A program made the translations under genes and the position numbers. The notes under the pieces were generated by a model, which was given only the letters and a program-made list of their open reading frames with translations, was not told the origin of the DNA and ran no database searches. A stretch of 64,000 nt of DNA, taken from assembly GCF_000255295.1 (NCBI RefSeq), contig NC_017030.1, positions 4,650,001 through 4,714,000 on the forward strand, written 5' to 3'. This DNA comes from Corallococcus coralloides DSM 2259. Lineage in GTDB: Bacteria > Myxococcota > Myxococcia > Myxococcales > Myxococcaceae. Below, piece by piece: positions 1-8,033 of this stretch (the stretch's first letter is position 1; each line of letters starts with the position of its first letter).

Positions 1-399
1 GAGCACCACGTCGTTCATCCGCACGCGGCGGCCCGCGGCGATGGCGGCCACCACCAGGCTGACGCCAAGCGCCCCCAGGAAGGCCGCGGCGGTGATGAGC
101 GGCAGCCAGCCCGATGCCAGCCGCGCCCCCAGGATGATGGCCACCAGCGCGCCCAGGGTCGCCCCCGCGGTGGTGCCCACGGTGCTGGGCGCGGCGAGCG
201 GGTTCGCGAAGAGGGACTGGTACACCGCGCCCACCAGCGACAGCGTGCCGCCCACCAGCATGGCCATCAGCGTGCGGGGCACGCGCAGCTGCCAGAAGAC
301 GAAGTCCGCCGACTCGGGAGAGAACCCCGGCCCGATGAACGGCGCCACCGCGCACGCGGCCACGCAGACCGCCACGAGGATCCAGGCCTTCACCTTCAC
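1..399 (-). CDS. FecCD/BtuC-family ABC permease, N-terminal part (cut by window edge)
   Basis: Inner-membrane permease subunit of a metal-chelate importer (iron-siderophore or cobalamin class). Reading leftward from a GTG at 399, the translation has an N-terminal membrane segment, then the family-typical stretch RVPRTLMAMLVGG and the motif NPLAAPSTVG, followed by more hydrophobic segments; the frame is still open at position 1. The GTG overlaps the stop of the upstream ATPase gene in a GTGA, and GGAGG lies just before it, so translation is coupled. Genes for the ATPase and binding protein precede it in the same operon. The substrate (Fe-siderophore, haem or B12) cannot be told from sequence alone. 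Confidence 0.9.
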   Translation of the reverse strand, partial: MKVKAWILVAVCVAACAVAPFIGPGFSPESADFVFWQLRVPRTLMAMLVGGTLSLVGAVYQSLFANPLAAPSTVGTTAGATLGALVAIILGARLASGWLPLITAAAFLGALGVSLVVAAIAAGRRVRMNDVVL

Positions 400-1190
400 G
401 GAGCACCTCCGCTCCGGGGCAGGCCCACGAAGATGCGGTGGCCCTCCACGGAGGTCGCGTGCATGCGCACGCCGAACAGCTCGCCCAGCTGTTCGCCCAG
501 GTCGGGGGCGTCGAGGTTCCTCTCGAAGGCCACGCGGCCCTGGGACAGGCCCACGACGCGGGGGGCGCGCGTGCCCGGCGCGTGGGCATGCGAGAGCACG
601 TTGACGTCGTGGGTGACGCAGAGGATGCCGCGTCCCGCGCGCCAGAGGTGGCCCATGCGCGCGTACAGCTCCAGCTGCTGCGCGGGGTCCAGGAAGTTGG
701 CGGGCTCGTCCAGCAGCACCAGCGGGGTCTCCTGCGCGAGCAGCCCCGCGACCGCCACGCGCTGCCGCTCGCCGCCGGACAGCTCCGTGATGGGGCGCAG
801 GGCGAAGGACTGCGCGCCTGCTTCCGCCAGCGCCTGGTGCGCCGCTGTCTCGGAGGCCCGGCGGGATTCGGGGAAGCGGTAGCGCGCGGAGACGACCTGC
901 TCCAGCGCGGTGATGGGCTCCGCCGCCTCCAGCCGCTGGGGCAGCCACGCGAGCCTCGCCGCGCGCTCCCGGGGGGCGAGGCTCGACACGTCCTGCCCGT
1001 CCACGAACGCATGGCCGGCATCCGGACGCAGCAGGCCCAGCGCCGCGCGCAGGAGCGTGGACTTGCCCGCGCCGTTGGGCCCGACGATGGCCACGAAGTC
1101 TCCGGGGGCCACGCGCAGGGACACGCTGTCCAGCAGCGTCCGACCTCGCGCCCGCACCGTCACCGCGTCCAGCGTCAGCCCGGCCGTCAT
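396..1190 (-). CDS. ABC transporter ATPase, BtuD/FecE type
   Basis: Cytoplasmic ATPase that powers the adjacent FecCD-type permease. It has 264 residues. Walker A is GPNGAGKST at residues 37-45, the signature is LSGGERQRVAVAG, and Walker B is LVLLDEPANFLD. The start is the ATG at 1190, which overlaps the stop of the binding-protein gene in an ATGA; its own stop overlaps the permease GTG. A much longer open frame continues upstream of 1190, but that part is only the other-frame reading of the binding-protein gene. Three tightly overlapping genes indicate one operon in the order binding protein, ATPase, permease. The class is certain; the substrate is not. Confidence 0.93.
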   Translation of the reverse strand: MTAGLTLDAVTVRARGRTLLDSVSLRVAPGDFVAIVGPNGAGKSTLLRAALGLLRPDAGHAFVDGQDVSSLAPRERAARLAWLPQRLEAAEPITALEQVVSARYRFPESRRASETAAHQALAEAGAQSFALRPITELSGGERQRVAVAGLLAQETPLVLLDEPANFLDPAQQLELYARMGHLWRAGRGILCVTHDVNVLSHAHAPGTRAPRVVGLSQGRVAFERNLDAPDLGEQLGELFGVRMHATSVEGHRIFVGLPRSGGAP

Positions 1191-2056
1191 CGCGCGGAGG
1201 GCAGGGTGCCCAGGGCGGCGCGGAGCCGCTCGACGACGTCGAGGATGGCGGGCCCGGTGGACTGCACGTCGGGTCCGGTGACCAGCCGCACCCGGTCCTC
1301 CCGCGCCGCGCGCAGTCCGGTGAGCTGCTTCCACGGGGCCAGCAGCTGCGCCTGCTTCGCGGCATCCAGGGACGGCGCGCTGATCAGCACCAGCACCGCG
1401 TCCGGATCCAGCGCGATGACGCCCTCCAGCGACAGGTTGGGAGGCCCCGTGACGTCCTCCGCGACCGCGTTGCGAGCCCCCGCTGCCTCCAGCGCCGCGC
1501 CGTGCAGCGACGCGCGCTTCATGTACCAGACCTCCGACAGGGTGCCCGCCGTGTCGCCCAGCACCAGCAGCACGCGGGGAGCATCCTTCGGCGCGGGGCG
1601 CGACAGCGTCTGGTTCAGCTTCTCCGCGAGCGCGGTGGCCTGGGGCTCGCGCCCGCTCAGCCGGCCCAGCTCCTTCACGCTCTCCACGACCTCCGGGAGC
1701 GAAGTCCAGGGCAGCACCTTCAGCGGCGCGAGCGCGGAGAGCGACTCCGCGGGGGCCTGCTTCACCTGTTGATCCACGAGCAGCGTGGGCTTGAGCTTCG
1801 CGATGGCCTCGAAGTTCGGCGCGAACGTGGTGCCCACCCTGGGCAGGGCGGGCGTGCCCTGGGGCAGGGCGGTGTAGTCGGACACGCCCACGATCTCCGC
1901 GCCCGCGCCCAGGGCGAACAGCGTCTCCGTGACGGAGGGCGACAGCGAGACGATCCGCCGCGCCTGGGCTTCCGGAGCGGGGGACGCGGGACGCTGGCAG
2001 CCCGCCGCGAGCGCGAGCACCACGCACAGCAAAGAGGGGAGGCGGAAGAGACTCAT
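1187..2056 (-). CDS. BtuF/FepB-like periplasmic binding lipoprotein
   Basis: Substrate-binding lipoprotein of the metal-chelate importer. The start ATG at 2056 gives a 289-residue protein beginning with a lipoprotein signal (hydrophobic run ending LAAGC, lipid-modified Cys about residue 20). An in-frame upstream start at 2086 would bury the signal behind ten extra residues and is less likely. The mature part opens with RRIVSLSPSVTETLFALGAG and has GVSDY and a later WKQLTGLRAA stretch, as in BtuF/class III binding proteins with a rigid helix between two lobes. The stop overlaps the ATPase start. There is no room for a long cobalamin riboswitch in the 102 bp upstream. Confidence 0.88.
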   Translation of the reverse strand: MSLFRLPSLLCVVLALAAGCQRPASPAPEAQARRIVSLSPSVTETLFALGAGAEIVGVSDYTALPQGTPALPRVGTTFAPNFEAIAKLKPTLLVDQQVKQAPAESLSALAPLKVLPWTSLPEVVESVKELGRLSGREPQATALAEKLNQTLSRPAPKDAPRVLLVLGDTAGTLSEVWYMKRASLHGAALEAAGARNAVAEDVTGPPNLSLEGVIALDPDAVLVLISAPSLDAAKQAQLLAPWKQLTGLRAAREDRVRLVTGPDVQSTGPAILDVVERLRAALGTLPSAR

Positions 2057-2158
2057 GGGCGGGCCGACTTCTAGCACGCGCGTCACGGACGGGTGTCCGG
2101 GAAGCGGTGTCTGGGTTTCGCTTATCCTGGGAACTCCTCACAGAGGGGATACCCGGAC

Positions 2159-3367
2159 ATGACCTGGATGAATTGGACGTCCCGCGCGCTCTGCGCCGCG
2201 GCGCTGCTTTGCACTTCCCCGGCCCTTGCGGCGTCGCCGTTCGCGGAAGGGATGATCTCCATCACGTTGGATGACGGTTGGAGCACGCAGTACACGCTGG
2301 CGCGGCCAGCGCTGAAGTCGCGGAACATCCCCGCGACGTACTACCTGGTCACCGACGCGGTGGCGCAAGGGTGGGGCGGCTACATGAGCCTCGCGCAGGT
2401 GCAGACGCTCAAGGCGGAGGGCAATGAGATCGCCAGCCACACGCGCACGCACGCGGACCTGCCCACGCTGACGCCGGTGCAGCTGACGTCGGAGCTGCAT
2501 GACTCGCGCGCGTGGCTGGAGACGAACGTGGGGGCGATGTGCGGCAAGAACTTCGCGTCACCCTACGGCGCGTACAACGCGACGGTGATGACGGCGTTGA
2601 AGGCGGAGTACGCCAGCCACCGCACCATCAACGCGGGCCGCAACTACAAGGACACGGTCATCTACGAGCTGCGCGCCAACGACGTGTCGAGCGCGGTGAC
2701 GGTGGCGCAGGTGAAGGGGTGGATCAACCAGGCCATCGCGGAGAAGAGCTGGCTCATCATCCTCTTCCACGAGTTCACCAGCGGCACGCCCACGCGCGAG
2801 ACGCAGTACCGAACGACGAACTTCACGAACATCCTCAACTACGTGCAGTCCACGGGCATCCGCACGGTGACGGTGGAGGAGGGGCTCGCGCTGACGGACG
2901 GCCTCACGGAGGCGCCGCCGTCCGTGGGCACGGTCGTCTACGACGACGCGATGGGCAGCGGCTTCCAGGACTGGAGCTGGGCGACGCACGACCTGGACCA
3001 GTCCGTCACGGTGCACTCCGGCTCCACGGCGGTCAGCTTCGAGCCGGACTACTGGGAGGCGCTGATGTTCCACCACACGGGGCTGGACCTGTCGCAGTAC
3101 CAGTCCATCGACCTCTGGGTGCACGGAGGCACGACGGGCGGGCAGCAGGTGCGGCTGGCGCTCTACAACGGCGGCACGCCGCTGGGCAGCATCAGCCTGG
3201 AGACGGCGCTGGGGCACCCCATCACGGCGGGGATCTGGCAGAAGGTCTCCATTCCGCTCAGCGCCCTGGGCGCGACGTCCGGCACGGTGGATGACTTCTA
3301 CGTGATGGACGAATCCGGATCGGATCAGGGCACGCTGTACGTGGACGACTTCGTGCTCGTCCCGTAG
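2159..3367 (+). CDS. Secreted polysaccharide deacetylase (CE4) with C-terminal carbohydrate-binding-like domain
   Basis: Predicted exported enzyme that removes acetyl groups from a polysaccharide such as chitin, peptidoglycan or an acetylated matrix polymer. It has 402 residues with a signal peptide ending near ALAA (residue 25). The NodB core carries the first CE4 motif as TLDDGW (Asp38/Asp39) and the metal-binding motif as SHTRTH near residues 92-97. The C-terminal ~130 residues (from VVYDDAMGSGFQDW) form a separate beta-rich module like those that bind carbohydrate. ATG 2159 follows a purine-rich AGAGGGG; an in-frame ATG at 2093 would leave no signal peptide at the N-terminus. It converges on the GH16 gene, suggesting joint action on extracellular glycans. 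Confidence 0.88.
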   Translation: MTWMNWTSRALCAAALLCTSPALAASPFAEGMISITLDDGWSTQYTLARPALKSRNIPATYYLVTDAVAQGWGGYMSLAQVQTLKAEGNEIASHTRTHADLPTLTPVQLTSELHDSRAWLETNVGAMCGKNFASPYGAYNATVMTALKAEYASHRTINAGRNYKDTVIYELRANDVSSAVTVAQVKGWINQAIAEKSWLIILFHEFTSGTPTRETQYRTTNFTNILNYVQSTGIRTVTVEEGLALTDGLTEAPPSVGTVVYDDAMGSGFQDWSWATHDLDQSVTVHSGSTAVSFEPDYWEALMFHHTGLDLSQYQSIDLWVHGGTTGGQQVRLALYNGGTPLGSISLETALGHPITAGIWQKVSIPLSALGATSGTVDDFYVMDESGSDQGTLYVDDFVLVP

Positions 3368-3379
3368 TCGCCGAACCAC

Positions 3380-3411
3380 CGCGCGCGCCGGTGTCTGCTC
3401 CGGCGCGCGCG
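3380..3411. terminator. Perfect 12-bp GC-rich hairpin between convergent genes
   Basis: CGCGCGCGCCGG (3380-3391) pairs perfectly with CCGGCGCGCGCG (3400-3411) across an 8-nt loop. It lies between the stop of the deacetylase gene and the stop of the opposing GH16 gene, so it can end transcription from both sides. No U-tract follows on either strand, which is common in GC-rich genomes and lowers certainty that it is fully intrinsic. Confidence 0.6.
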
Positions 3412-3427
3412 TGAAGACAGGCGTGGC

Positions 3428-4783
3428 CTACAGCTTGATCAGCTCCACGTCATCCATGTGGATGAAGTTGGCGCCGTTGTGGGCCGGCGACTTGCTGTGC
3501 AGGCCGAACTCCAGGTAGCCGTTGGTGACGTTGATGGCGGGCGTCTCCAGCAGCGTGTAGTTGCCGTAGGTGCCCAGGTTGGTGATGGCCGGCGCGCAAT
3601 CACCGCAGTTCTTCACCTGGAAGCGCGCGAAGTCGAACGTGCCTCCCTTTCGGAACCAGGCGCGCAGCTTGTAGTTGCCGGACGCCAGGCCCGACTTCGT
3701 CTGGTACGTCCACGCCTCGTACGGCGCCGCGGACGTCCAGTGCGTCAAGTGGAAGCTGCCCGAGTGCCCGCCGTTGTACGTCTCCGAGAACGCCGCCGTC
3801 GCCGTGCCGTTCGGGCTCCAGGTGTTCCAGCCCGTCATGCCCTGCTCGAAGCCGGCGTTGGTGAGCCCCAGCGACTGCGAGCCGCCCGGCTGGTACCAGC
3901 GCACCCACTCCACCTCCATCGTCTTCTTCGCGCCCCAGGCCAGGTCGATGGAGGCCGGCGCCGGGTTCCCGTACCAGACGCCTCCCAGCGCCAGGTTCAG
4001 GATGAGGTAGTGGTTCTGCTGGAACTCCGATTCGTTGTGATTGAACGTCGCCGTGGACACGAAGTCCTTGTCCAGGCGGAACACCATGGTGTTCGCCGTC
4101 CACTCCACTTCATACGTGTGGAAGTCCTGGGACAGGTCCACGCCACGGCTCGCGCCCGTGCCCCAGTCCGCGTTGCCGCCGTTGTGCCAGTGCACCGCGG
4201 ACTTCATCCACGTGGGCTCCGTGGACTTCCACTCCAGGATGTCGATCTCCCCCGCGGCCGGCCAGCCCGCGCTCTGGATGTTCGAGCCCAGCGTCCAGAA
4301 GGCCGGCCACATGCCGTAGCCCGGCGGAACCTTGATGCTCGCGACGATCTTCCCGTAGCGCCCCTCCACCTTGCCCTTGGTGTGGATGCGGCCGGAATAG
4401 AACGACCGGTACTGCCCCGGGCAGCGCGAGTCCGTGGGGTTGTCCGCCGTGCGCTCCGCCGAGATGATCAGCTTGCCGTTGGCCACCGCCACGTTCTGCG
4501 CGCGCGGGAACTCCAGCTCACTCGTGCCGAAGTTGCAGTTGTTGGTCACCGGATCCCAGTTGCTCGTCAGCACGTTCCACGCGCCCGTGTTCAGCGCCGT
4601 GCCCGTGAAGTCGTCCTGCCATGACAGCGACCACCCCGCGCCCGGGTCGTACGCGCGCTCGCCCTGCTGCGTCTGGCCGTAGCCTTCCGCCTCCACCGGG
4701 GCGGCTTCCGGCTCGGGAGAACAGCCGGAGAGGGTGGTCAGGAGTCCTGCGGCGACAAGGCCTGCTCGAAGAGGGCGGTGCAT
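3428..4783 (-). CDS. GH16 endo-beta-glucanase lipoprotein with C-terminal carbohydrate-binding module
   Basis: Surface-attached or secreted glycoside hydrolase that likely cuts beta-1,3 or mixed-linkage glucans (laminarinase type). It has 451 residues. The signal ends LSGC (Cys21), a lipobox. The GH16 catalytic signature ExDxxE is present as EIDILEW near residue 175; the two Glu are the expected nucleophile and acid/base. The C-terminal part (from about residue 310, SLGLTNAGFEQGMTGW) looks like a CBM4/9-type beta-sandwich. ATG 4783 is chosen because it puts the lipobox at the right distance; a longer in-frame start at 4864 would precede it with 27 unrelated residues. Useful for degrading fungal or other microbial walls, as expected of a predator. 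Confidence 0.92.
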   Translation of the reverse strand: MHRPLRAGLVAAGLLTTLSGCSPEPEAAPVEAEGYGQTQQGERAYDPGAGWSLSWQDDFTGTALNTGAWNVLTSNWDPVTNNCNFGTSELEFPRAQNVAVANGKLIISAERTADNPTDSRCPGQYRSFYSGRIHTKGKVEGRYGKIVASIKVPPGYGMWPAFWTLGSNIQSAGWPAAGEIDILEWKSTEPTWMKSAVHWHNGGNADWGTGASRGVDLSQDFHTYEVEWTANTMVFRLDKDFVSTATFNHNESEFQQNHYLILNLALGGVWYGNPAPASIDLAWGAKKTMEVEWVRWYQPGGSQSLGLTNAGFEQGMTGWNTWSPNGTATAAFSETYNGGHSGSFHLTHWTSAAPYEAWTYQTKSGLASGNYKLRAWFRKGGTFDFARFQVKNCGDCAPAITNLGTYGNYTLLETPAINVTNGYLEFGLHSKSPAHNGANFIHMDDVELIKL

Positions 4784-4856
4784 GAGTGCTCCGGGGTTGG
4801 GGGAGCATTCATATTTGCCGGTTTTGACATGTCTTGCCAGGAAGTCAGGAACAACC

Positions 4857-5849
4857 TCAACCAAGCCACTGGGGATTCTGGACGGTTCCGTCGAAGTGGT
4901 GGCTCGTCTTGTACTTCTCGTAGGCGCCGTCCTGGGCCGCGTCCTTCGTCCTGGCGAGCAGGGCCTGGACGTCCTTTTCGGTCAGGGGCTTGAAGGTGCG
5001 CGCGGCGGTCAGCGCCTGCTGCAGTCGCTCCTGCGAGTCGATGCCGGTGATGACGACACTCACGGGCAGGGACAGGTTGTAGCGGAGGCACTCGGGCGCG
5101 GTGACGGTCTTGCTGTCGAGGATGAACGGGTCGCCCATGGACTTCATGGCGAGCACGCCGATGCCCTCCTTCACGAGCACGGGCAGCACGCGCTTCTCGA
5201 AGCTGTTGAAGTGGGCGTCCATCACGTTGAGGGGCAGCTGCACGGTGTCGAAGCGGAAGCCGTGCTGCTTCGCTGTCTCCAGCATCTTCAGGTGGATGTC
5301 CGGTGACTTGTGGCCGGTGAAGCCCAGGAAGCGCGCCTTGCCGGCCTTCTGCGCGTCCTTCATCGCCTCGATGGCGCCGCCTTCGGCGAAGGCGCGGTCG
5401 GGGTCGCTGTCGCGGATGACTTCATGGAGCTGGAGCAGGTCCAGGTGGTCCGTCTGGAGGCGCTGGAGGGATTCGTCGATCTGCTTCGCGGCGGTCTTCT
5501 TGTCGCGGCCGTCGATCTTCGTCATCAGGAAGGCCTTGGCGCGGTAGCCGTCGCGCAGCGCCTTGCCCATGCGCTCCTCGCTCTTGCCGTCGTTGTAGTC
5601 CCAGCAGTTGTCCAGGAAGTTGATGCCCTGGTCCAACGCGCCGCGGATGAGCGCGATGCTCTCCGACTCCTCCTTCTGCTTGCCGATGTGGAAGCCCCCG
5701 AGCCCGATGCACGACACCTCCTGGCCGGTGCGGCCCAGCTTGCGGCGGGGCACGGCAAGCGCGTTCTTCGCCTTCCTGGGTGAAGCCCCGAGCACGGGAG
5801 GGGCAACCATCAGCGACAGCGTCGCGGCGAGGAATTCCTTCCGGGTCAT
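4857..5849 (-). CDS. Aldo/keto reductase with N-terminal export-like sequence
   Basis: NAD(P)H-dependent oxidoreductase of the aldo/keto reductase superfamily, 330 residues. The N-terminus (MTRKEFLAATLSLMVAPPVLGAS) resembles a signal sequence with little charge. The barrel starts at KLGRTGQEVSCIGLGG. Tetrad candidates are visible: Asp and Tyr in NFLDNCWDY, Lys in MTKIDG and His in LQLHEV. A C-terminal segment (PLTEKDVQALLARTKD) matches the usual AKR tail. Start ATG 5849 is the first that does not add a long Arg-rich extension. It is divergent from the binding-protein gene at 6007. The substrate is unknown. Confidence 0.85.
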   Translation of the reverse strand: MTRKEFLAATLSLMVAPPVLGASPRKAKNALAVPRRKLGRTGQEVSCIGLGGFHIGKQKEESESIALIRGALDQGINFLDNCWDYNDGKSEERMGKALRDGYRAKAFLMTKIDGRDKKTAAKQIDESLQRLQTDHLDLLQLHEVIRDSDPDRAFAEGGAIEAMKDAQKAGKARFLGFTGHKSPDIHLKMLETAKQHGFRFDTVQLPLNVMDAHFNSFEKRVLPVLVKEGIGVLAMKSMGDPFILDSKTVTAPECLRYNLSLPVSVVITGIDSQERLQQALTAARTFKPLTEKDVQALLARTKDAAQDGAYEKYKTSHHFDGTVQNPQWLG

Positions 5850-5990
5850 GCGCGGGCGTCCTTCCAGAGAGGGCAGGTGGCGTCTGGGAGGCCGACGTTG
5901 GGACCGGGTGACGCCCGGGACAACGGGCGCGCGGGCTGAATGTGCAGGAGCCACCGCTGCGGACCAGGTGTGCAGGGTGGGCGTGTGCCG

Positions 5991-5996
5991 CATAAT
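5991..5996 (+). promoter_or_regulatory. -10-like hexamer just upstream of the binding-protein gene
   Basis: CATAAT lies 10 nt before the ATG at 6007 in otherwise very GC-rich sequence, and no Shine-Dalgarno sequence is visible between it and the ATG. If it is a -10 element, transcription would begin at or within a few bases of the start codon. No convincing -35 box is seen. Tentative. Confidence 0.3.
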
Positions 5997-6006
5997 CGAC
6001 ACCCGC

Positions 6007-7053
6007 ATGCGCATCCCCCTCCTTGTGCGGCGCGTGGGACCGCTCCTCGCGCTGATCCTCCTGGCCGCGTGCCGCATTGAATCCGCCGCGCCGTCGGGAG
6101 GCGCCGCCGTGGCTCAGGCTGAGACCCCGTCCGGCGAGGTGTGGGTCTACACGTCGATGTACCGGCACGTGCTGGACGCGCTGGAGCCCTTGCTCAAGGA
6201 GCGGCTGCCCGGCGTGCAGGTGCACTGGTACCAGGCGGGCAGTGAGAAGGTGGCCAGCCGGCTGGAGGCGGAGCGGGCTGCGGGCGCGGTGCGAGCGGAC
6301 GTGCTGATGACGTCGGATCCGTTCCTCTACGAGCGGCTGGCCCGGGAAGGCGCGTTCCTGCGCTACGCGTCCGTGAACGCGCTGCGCATTCCGCGAATGC
6401 TGCTGGACCTGGACGCGAGGTACGCGGCGGTGCGGCTGTCCACGATGGTGCTGGTGCACCGCGTGGGCGCGGGCGAGGCGCCGAAGTCATTCGCGGCGTT
6501 GGTGGATGGAAGCTGGAAGGGAAGGGTGGCCATCGGGGATCCCCTCACGTCGGGCACCGCGTTCACGTGGGCGGTGTTCCTGCACGCGCGGCGTGGGGAT
6601 GTGTACTTCGCGGGGCTGCGCGAGAAGGGCGCGGTGGTGGCGGGTGGCAACGCGGCGGTGCTCCAGAAGGTGGAGAGCGGAGAGGTGGACGCGGGCGTGC
6701 TGCTGCTGGAGAACGCGCTGGCGGCGAAGGCGAAGGGCAGTCCCATCGAGGTCGTCTGGCCGGAGGACGGCGCGGTGGTCATCCCGGGGCCGGTGGGGCT
6801 GTTCGCGTCGACACGCAATCCGGTGGCGTCGAAGGCGCTGATGGACGTGCTGCTGTCGCCCGAGGGCCAGCGCATCATCGTGGAGAAGGGCGACATGCAC
6901 GCGGTGGACCCACGCCTGAGTGGCCCGCGTGGTGAGCCCGGCGTGGACGGATTGCTGAGTCGCGCGCAGGCCTGGACGCCGGAGCTGCTGGAGCAGGGGC
7001 TGCTGCACGGCGGTGACATCAAGGAAGCCTTCAGCCGGGCCTTCGCGCGATGA
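6007..7053 (+). CDS. Extracellular solute-binding lipoprotein (Fe3+/polyamine ABC class)
   Basis: Captures the substrate for the permease and ATPase encoded at 8030-10722. It has 348 residues, a lipoprotein signal ending LLAAC (Cys22), then GEVWVYTSMYRHVLDALEPLL, typical of class II iron-type binding proteins such as FbpA, and the ADVLMTSDP segment. Start ATG 6007 places the signal at the N-terminus; the frame remains open for 133 codons upstream without a signal, so those starts are rejected. The stop overlaps, as ATGA, the ATG of the repeat-containing frame at 7050. In most related operons the permease follows directly. The substrate could be ferric iron, thiamine, phosphonate or polyamine. 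Confidence 0.88.
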   Translation: MRIPLLVRRVGPLLALILLAACRIESAAPSGGAAVAQAETPSGEVWVYTSMYRHVLDALEPLLKERLPGVQVHWYQAGSEKVASRLEAERAAGAVRADVLMTSDPFLYERLAREGAFLRYASVNALRIPRMLLDLDARYAAVRLSTMVLVHRVGAGEAPKSFAALVDGSWKGRVAIGDPLTSGTAFTWAVFLHARRGDVYFAGLREKGAVVAGGNAAVLQKVESGEVDAGVLLLENALAAKAKGSPIEVVWPEDGAVVIPGPVGLFASTRNPVASKALMDVLLSPEGQRIIVEKGDMHAVDPRLSGPRGEPGVDGLLSRAQAWTPELLEQGLLHGGDIKEAFSRAFAR

Positions 7054-8033
7054 GCCAGGAACGCCTCCGCGGCGGACGGGAGTGGGCCTCCGCCGGAGCG
7101 GCACGAGCAAAACCTGTCCGACAGTCGGACAGGTCTCTGTGGGGCGGATGGCACGGCGGGTCGCCATTTCTGGTGGGTGACGCGACCAACCCCATCCGAA
7201 TCATCCGCGGGTGCCCATCAGCCCAGGGCGACTGCCGCGGCGGTCCAAACCTGTCGGACAGTCGGACCAGTTCGCCCGGCGGCACCAACCTGTCGGACCG
7301 TCGGACCCGTTCGCACGGCGGCTCCAAGCTGTCGGACCGTCGGACCGGTTTGCACGGTGGTTCTGGCCCGTCGGAACGTCGGACGGGTTCGTGCGGGGGT
7401 TCCGGCTTGCCGGACTGTCGGACCGGTTTGCACGGTGGTGCAGGCTTGTCGGACTGTCGGACAGGTTCGAGTGGTGCCCGGTGTCCGGCCGCTGCCTGCG
7501 ATGAGGCCGGTCCAACAAGACGCGGCAGTGGGAGCCCGCCCGCTCAGGGGGCCCGCAGCTGTGGCCAAAACCTGTCGGACAGTCGGACAGGATCGAGCGG
7601 TGGACCTGGCTTGTCCGACAGTCGGGCAGGCCCGAGCGGTGGCCCCAACTTGTCCGACAGTCGGACAGGGCTGAGGGGTGGGCCCAACTTGTCCAACAGT
7701 CGGACAGGTCCGAGCGGTCTCAGCCTGTCCGGCTGTCGGACAGGTTTTTGCCATGTCCTCAACCTGTTCGATGCTCGAGCTGGTTCAAGCGGTGGCCTCA
7801 TCCGGTCGGACTGTCGGACAGGTTTCTGTGGTGGCGCCGGCTTGTCGGACCGTTGGACGGGTTCGTGCGGTGGTGCCGACTTGTCCGACTGTCGGACAGG
7901 TTTTTGGGGTGCCCCGCCGCCGGGGCGCTTCGGCGACCTTCTCCCTTTCTCATCCGTTTGGATTGGCGGACTGCCCGAGGGACTGGCGCGGTGCCGGCGC
8001 CAGCGCGTGAGCCTTGATGGGGGCTCGCGATGA
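7050..8033 (+). CDS. Possible 327-residue repeat protein (13-residue LSDxRTG repeats) inside the ABC operon
   Basis: An open frame joins the binding-protein gene (ATGA at 7050-7053) to the permease gene (ATGA at 8030-8033). It contains fifteen in-frame 39-bp units, each giving 13 residues with consensus LSDSRTGSSGGPN. Between units, differences often fall where the amino acid is unchanged: CTG/TTG Leu, TCC/TCG Ser, ACA/ACC/ACG Thr and GGN Gly at repeat positions 1, 2, 6, 7, 10 and 11; the one short unit lacks exactly three bases. This favours real coding. Against it, other frames are also open here, GGT/AGT/TGT codons are more common than in neighbours, and no signal peptide or known domain is visible. 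A non-coding hairpin array is the alternative. Confidence 0.45.
   Translation: MSQERLRGGREWASAGAARAKPVRQSDRSLWGGWHGGSPFLVGDATNPIRIIRGCPSAQGDCRGGPNLSDSRTSSPGGTNLSDRRTRSHGGSKLSDRRTGLHGGSGPSERRTGSCGGSGLPDCRTGLHGGAGLSDCRTGSSGARCPAAACDEAGPTRRGSGSPPAQGARSCGQNLSDSRTGSSGGPGLSDSRAGPSGGPNLSDSRTGLRGGPNLSNSRTGPSGLSLSGCRTGFCHVLNLFDARAGSSGGLIRSDCRTGFCGGAGLSDRWTGSCGGADLSDCRTGFWGAPPPGRFGDLLPFSSVWIGGLPEGLARCRRQRVSLDGGSR
7113..7133. repeat. Isolated perfect palindrome of the array type
   Basis: Arms CCTGTCCGAC and GTCGGACAGG flank a single central A. It matches the core of the 39-bp repeats downstream but lies 137 bp before the first of them, not a multiple of 3 or 39, and is read in another frame by the surrounding ORF. 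It may be the founder or a separate insertion of the element. Confidence 0.85.
7251..7919. repeat. 39-bp tandem repeat array, fifteen units in two blocks
   Basis: Cores start at 7250, 7289, 7328, 7367, 7406 and 7445, then after about 100 bp of unrelated sequence at 7571, 7610, 7649, 7688, 7724, 7763, 7802, 7841 and 7880. Spacing is 39 bp except one 36-bp step. Each core holds an invariant-like right half GTCGGAC. The left half is GTCGGAC (direct-repeat form) in most early units and GTCCGAC (inverted form, able to make a hairpin) in several late ones. The unit at 7763 is heavily decayed. The linkers are also similar to each other, so this is a minisatellite and not a CRISPR. Confidence 0.95.

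Noticed and set aside
396-2141. Apparent 581-residue fusion upstream of the importer ATPase
   Set aside because: Only residues from the ATG at 1190 form the ATPase; the rest is the other-frame reading of the binding-protein gene.
2057-2158. Cobalamin riboswitch before the BtuF-like gene
   Set aside because: The 102-bp divergent gap is too short and lacks the conserved B12-box sequence.
7113-7919. CRISPR array
   Set aside because: The regular 39-bp spacing looks CRISPR-like, but the segments between the cores are similar to each other rather than unique spacers, and no cas genes are present.
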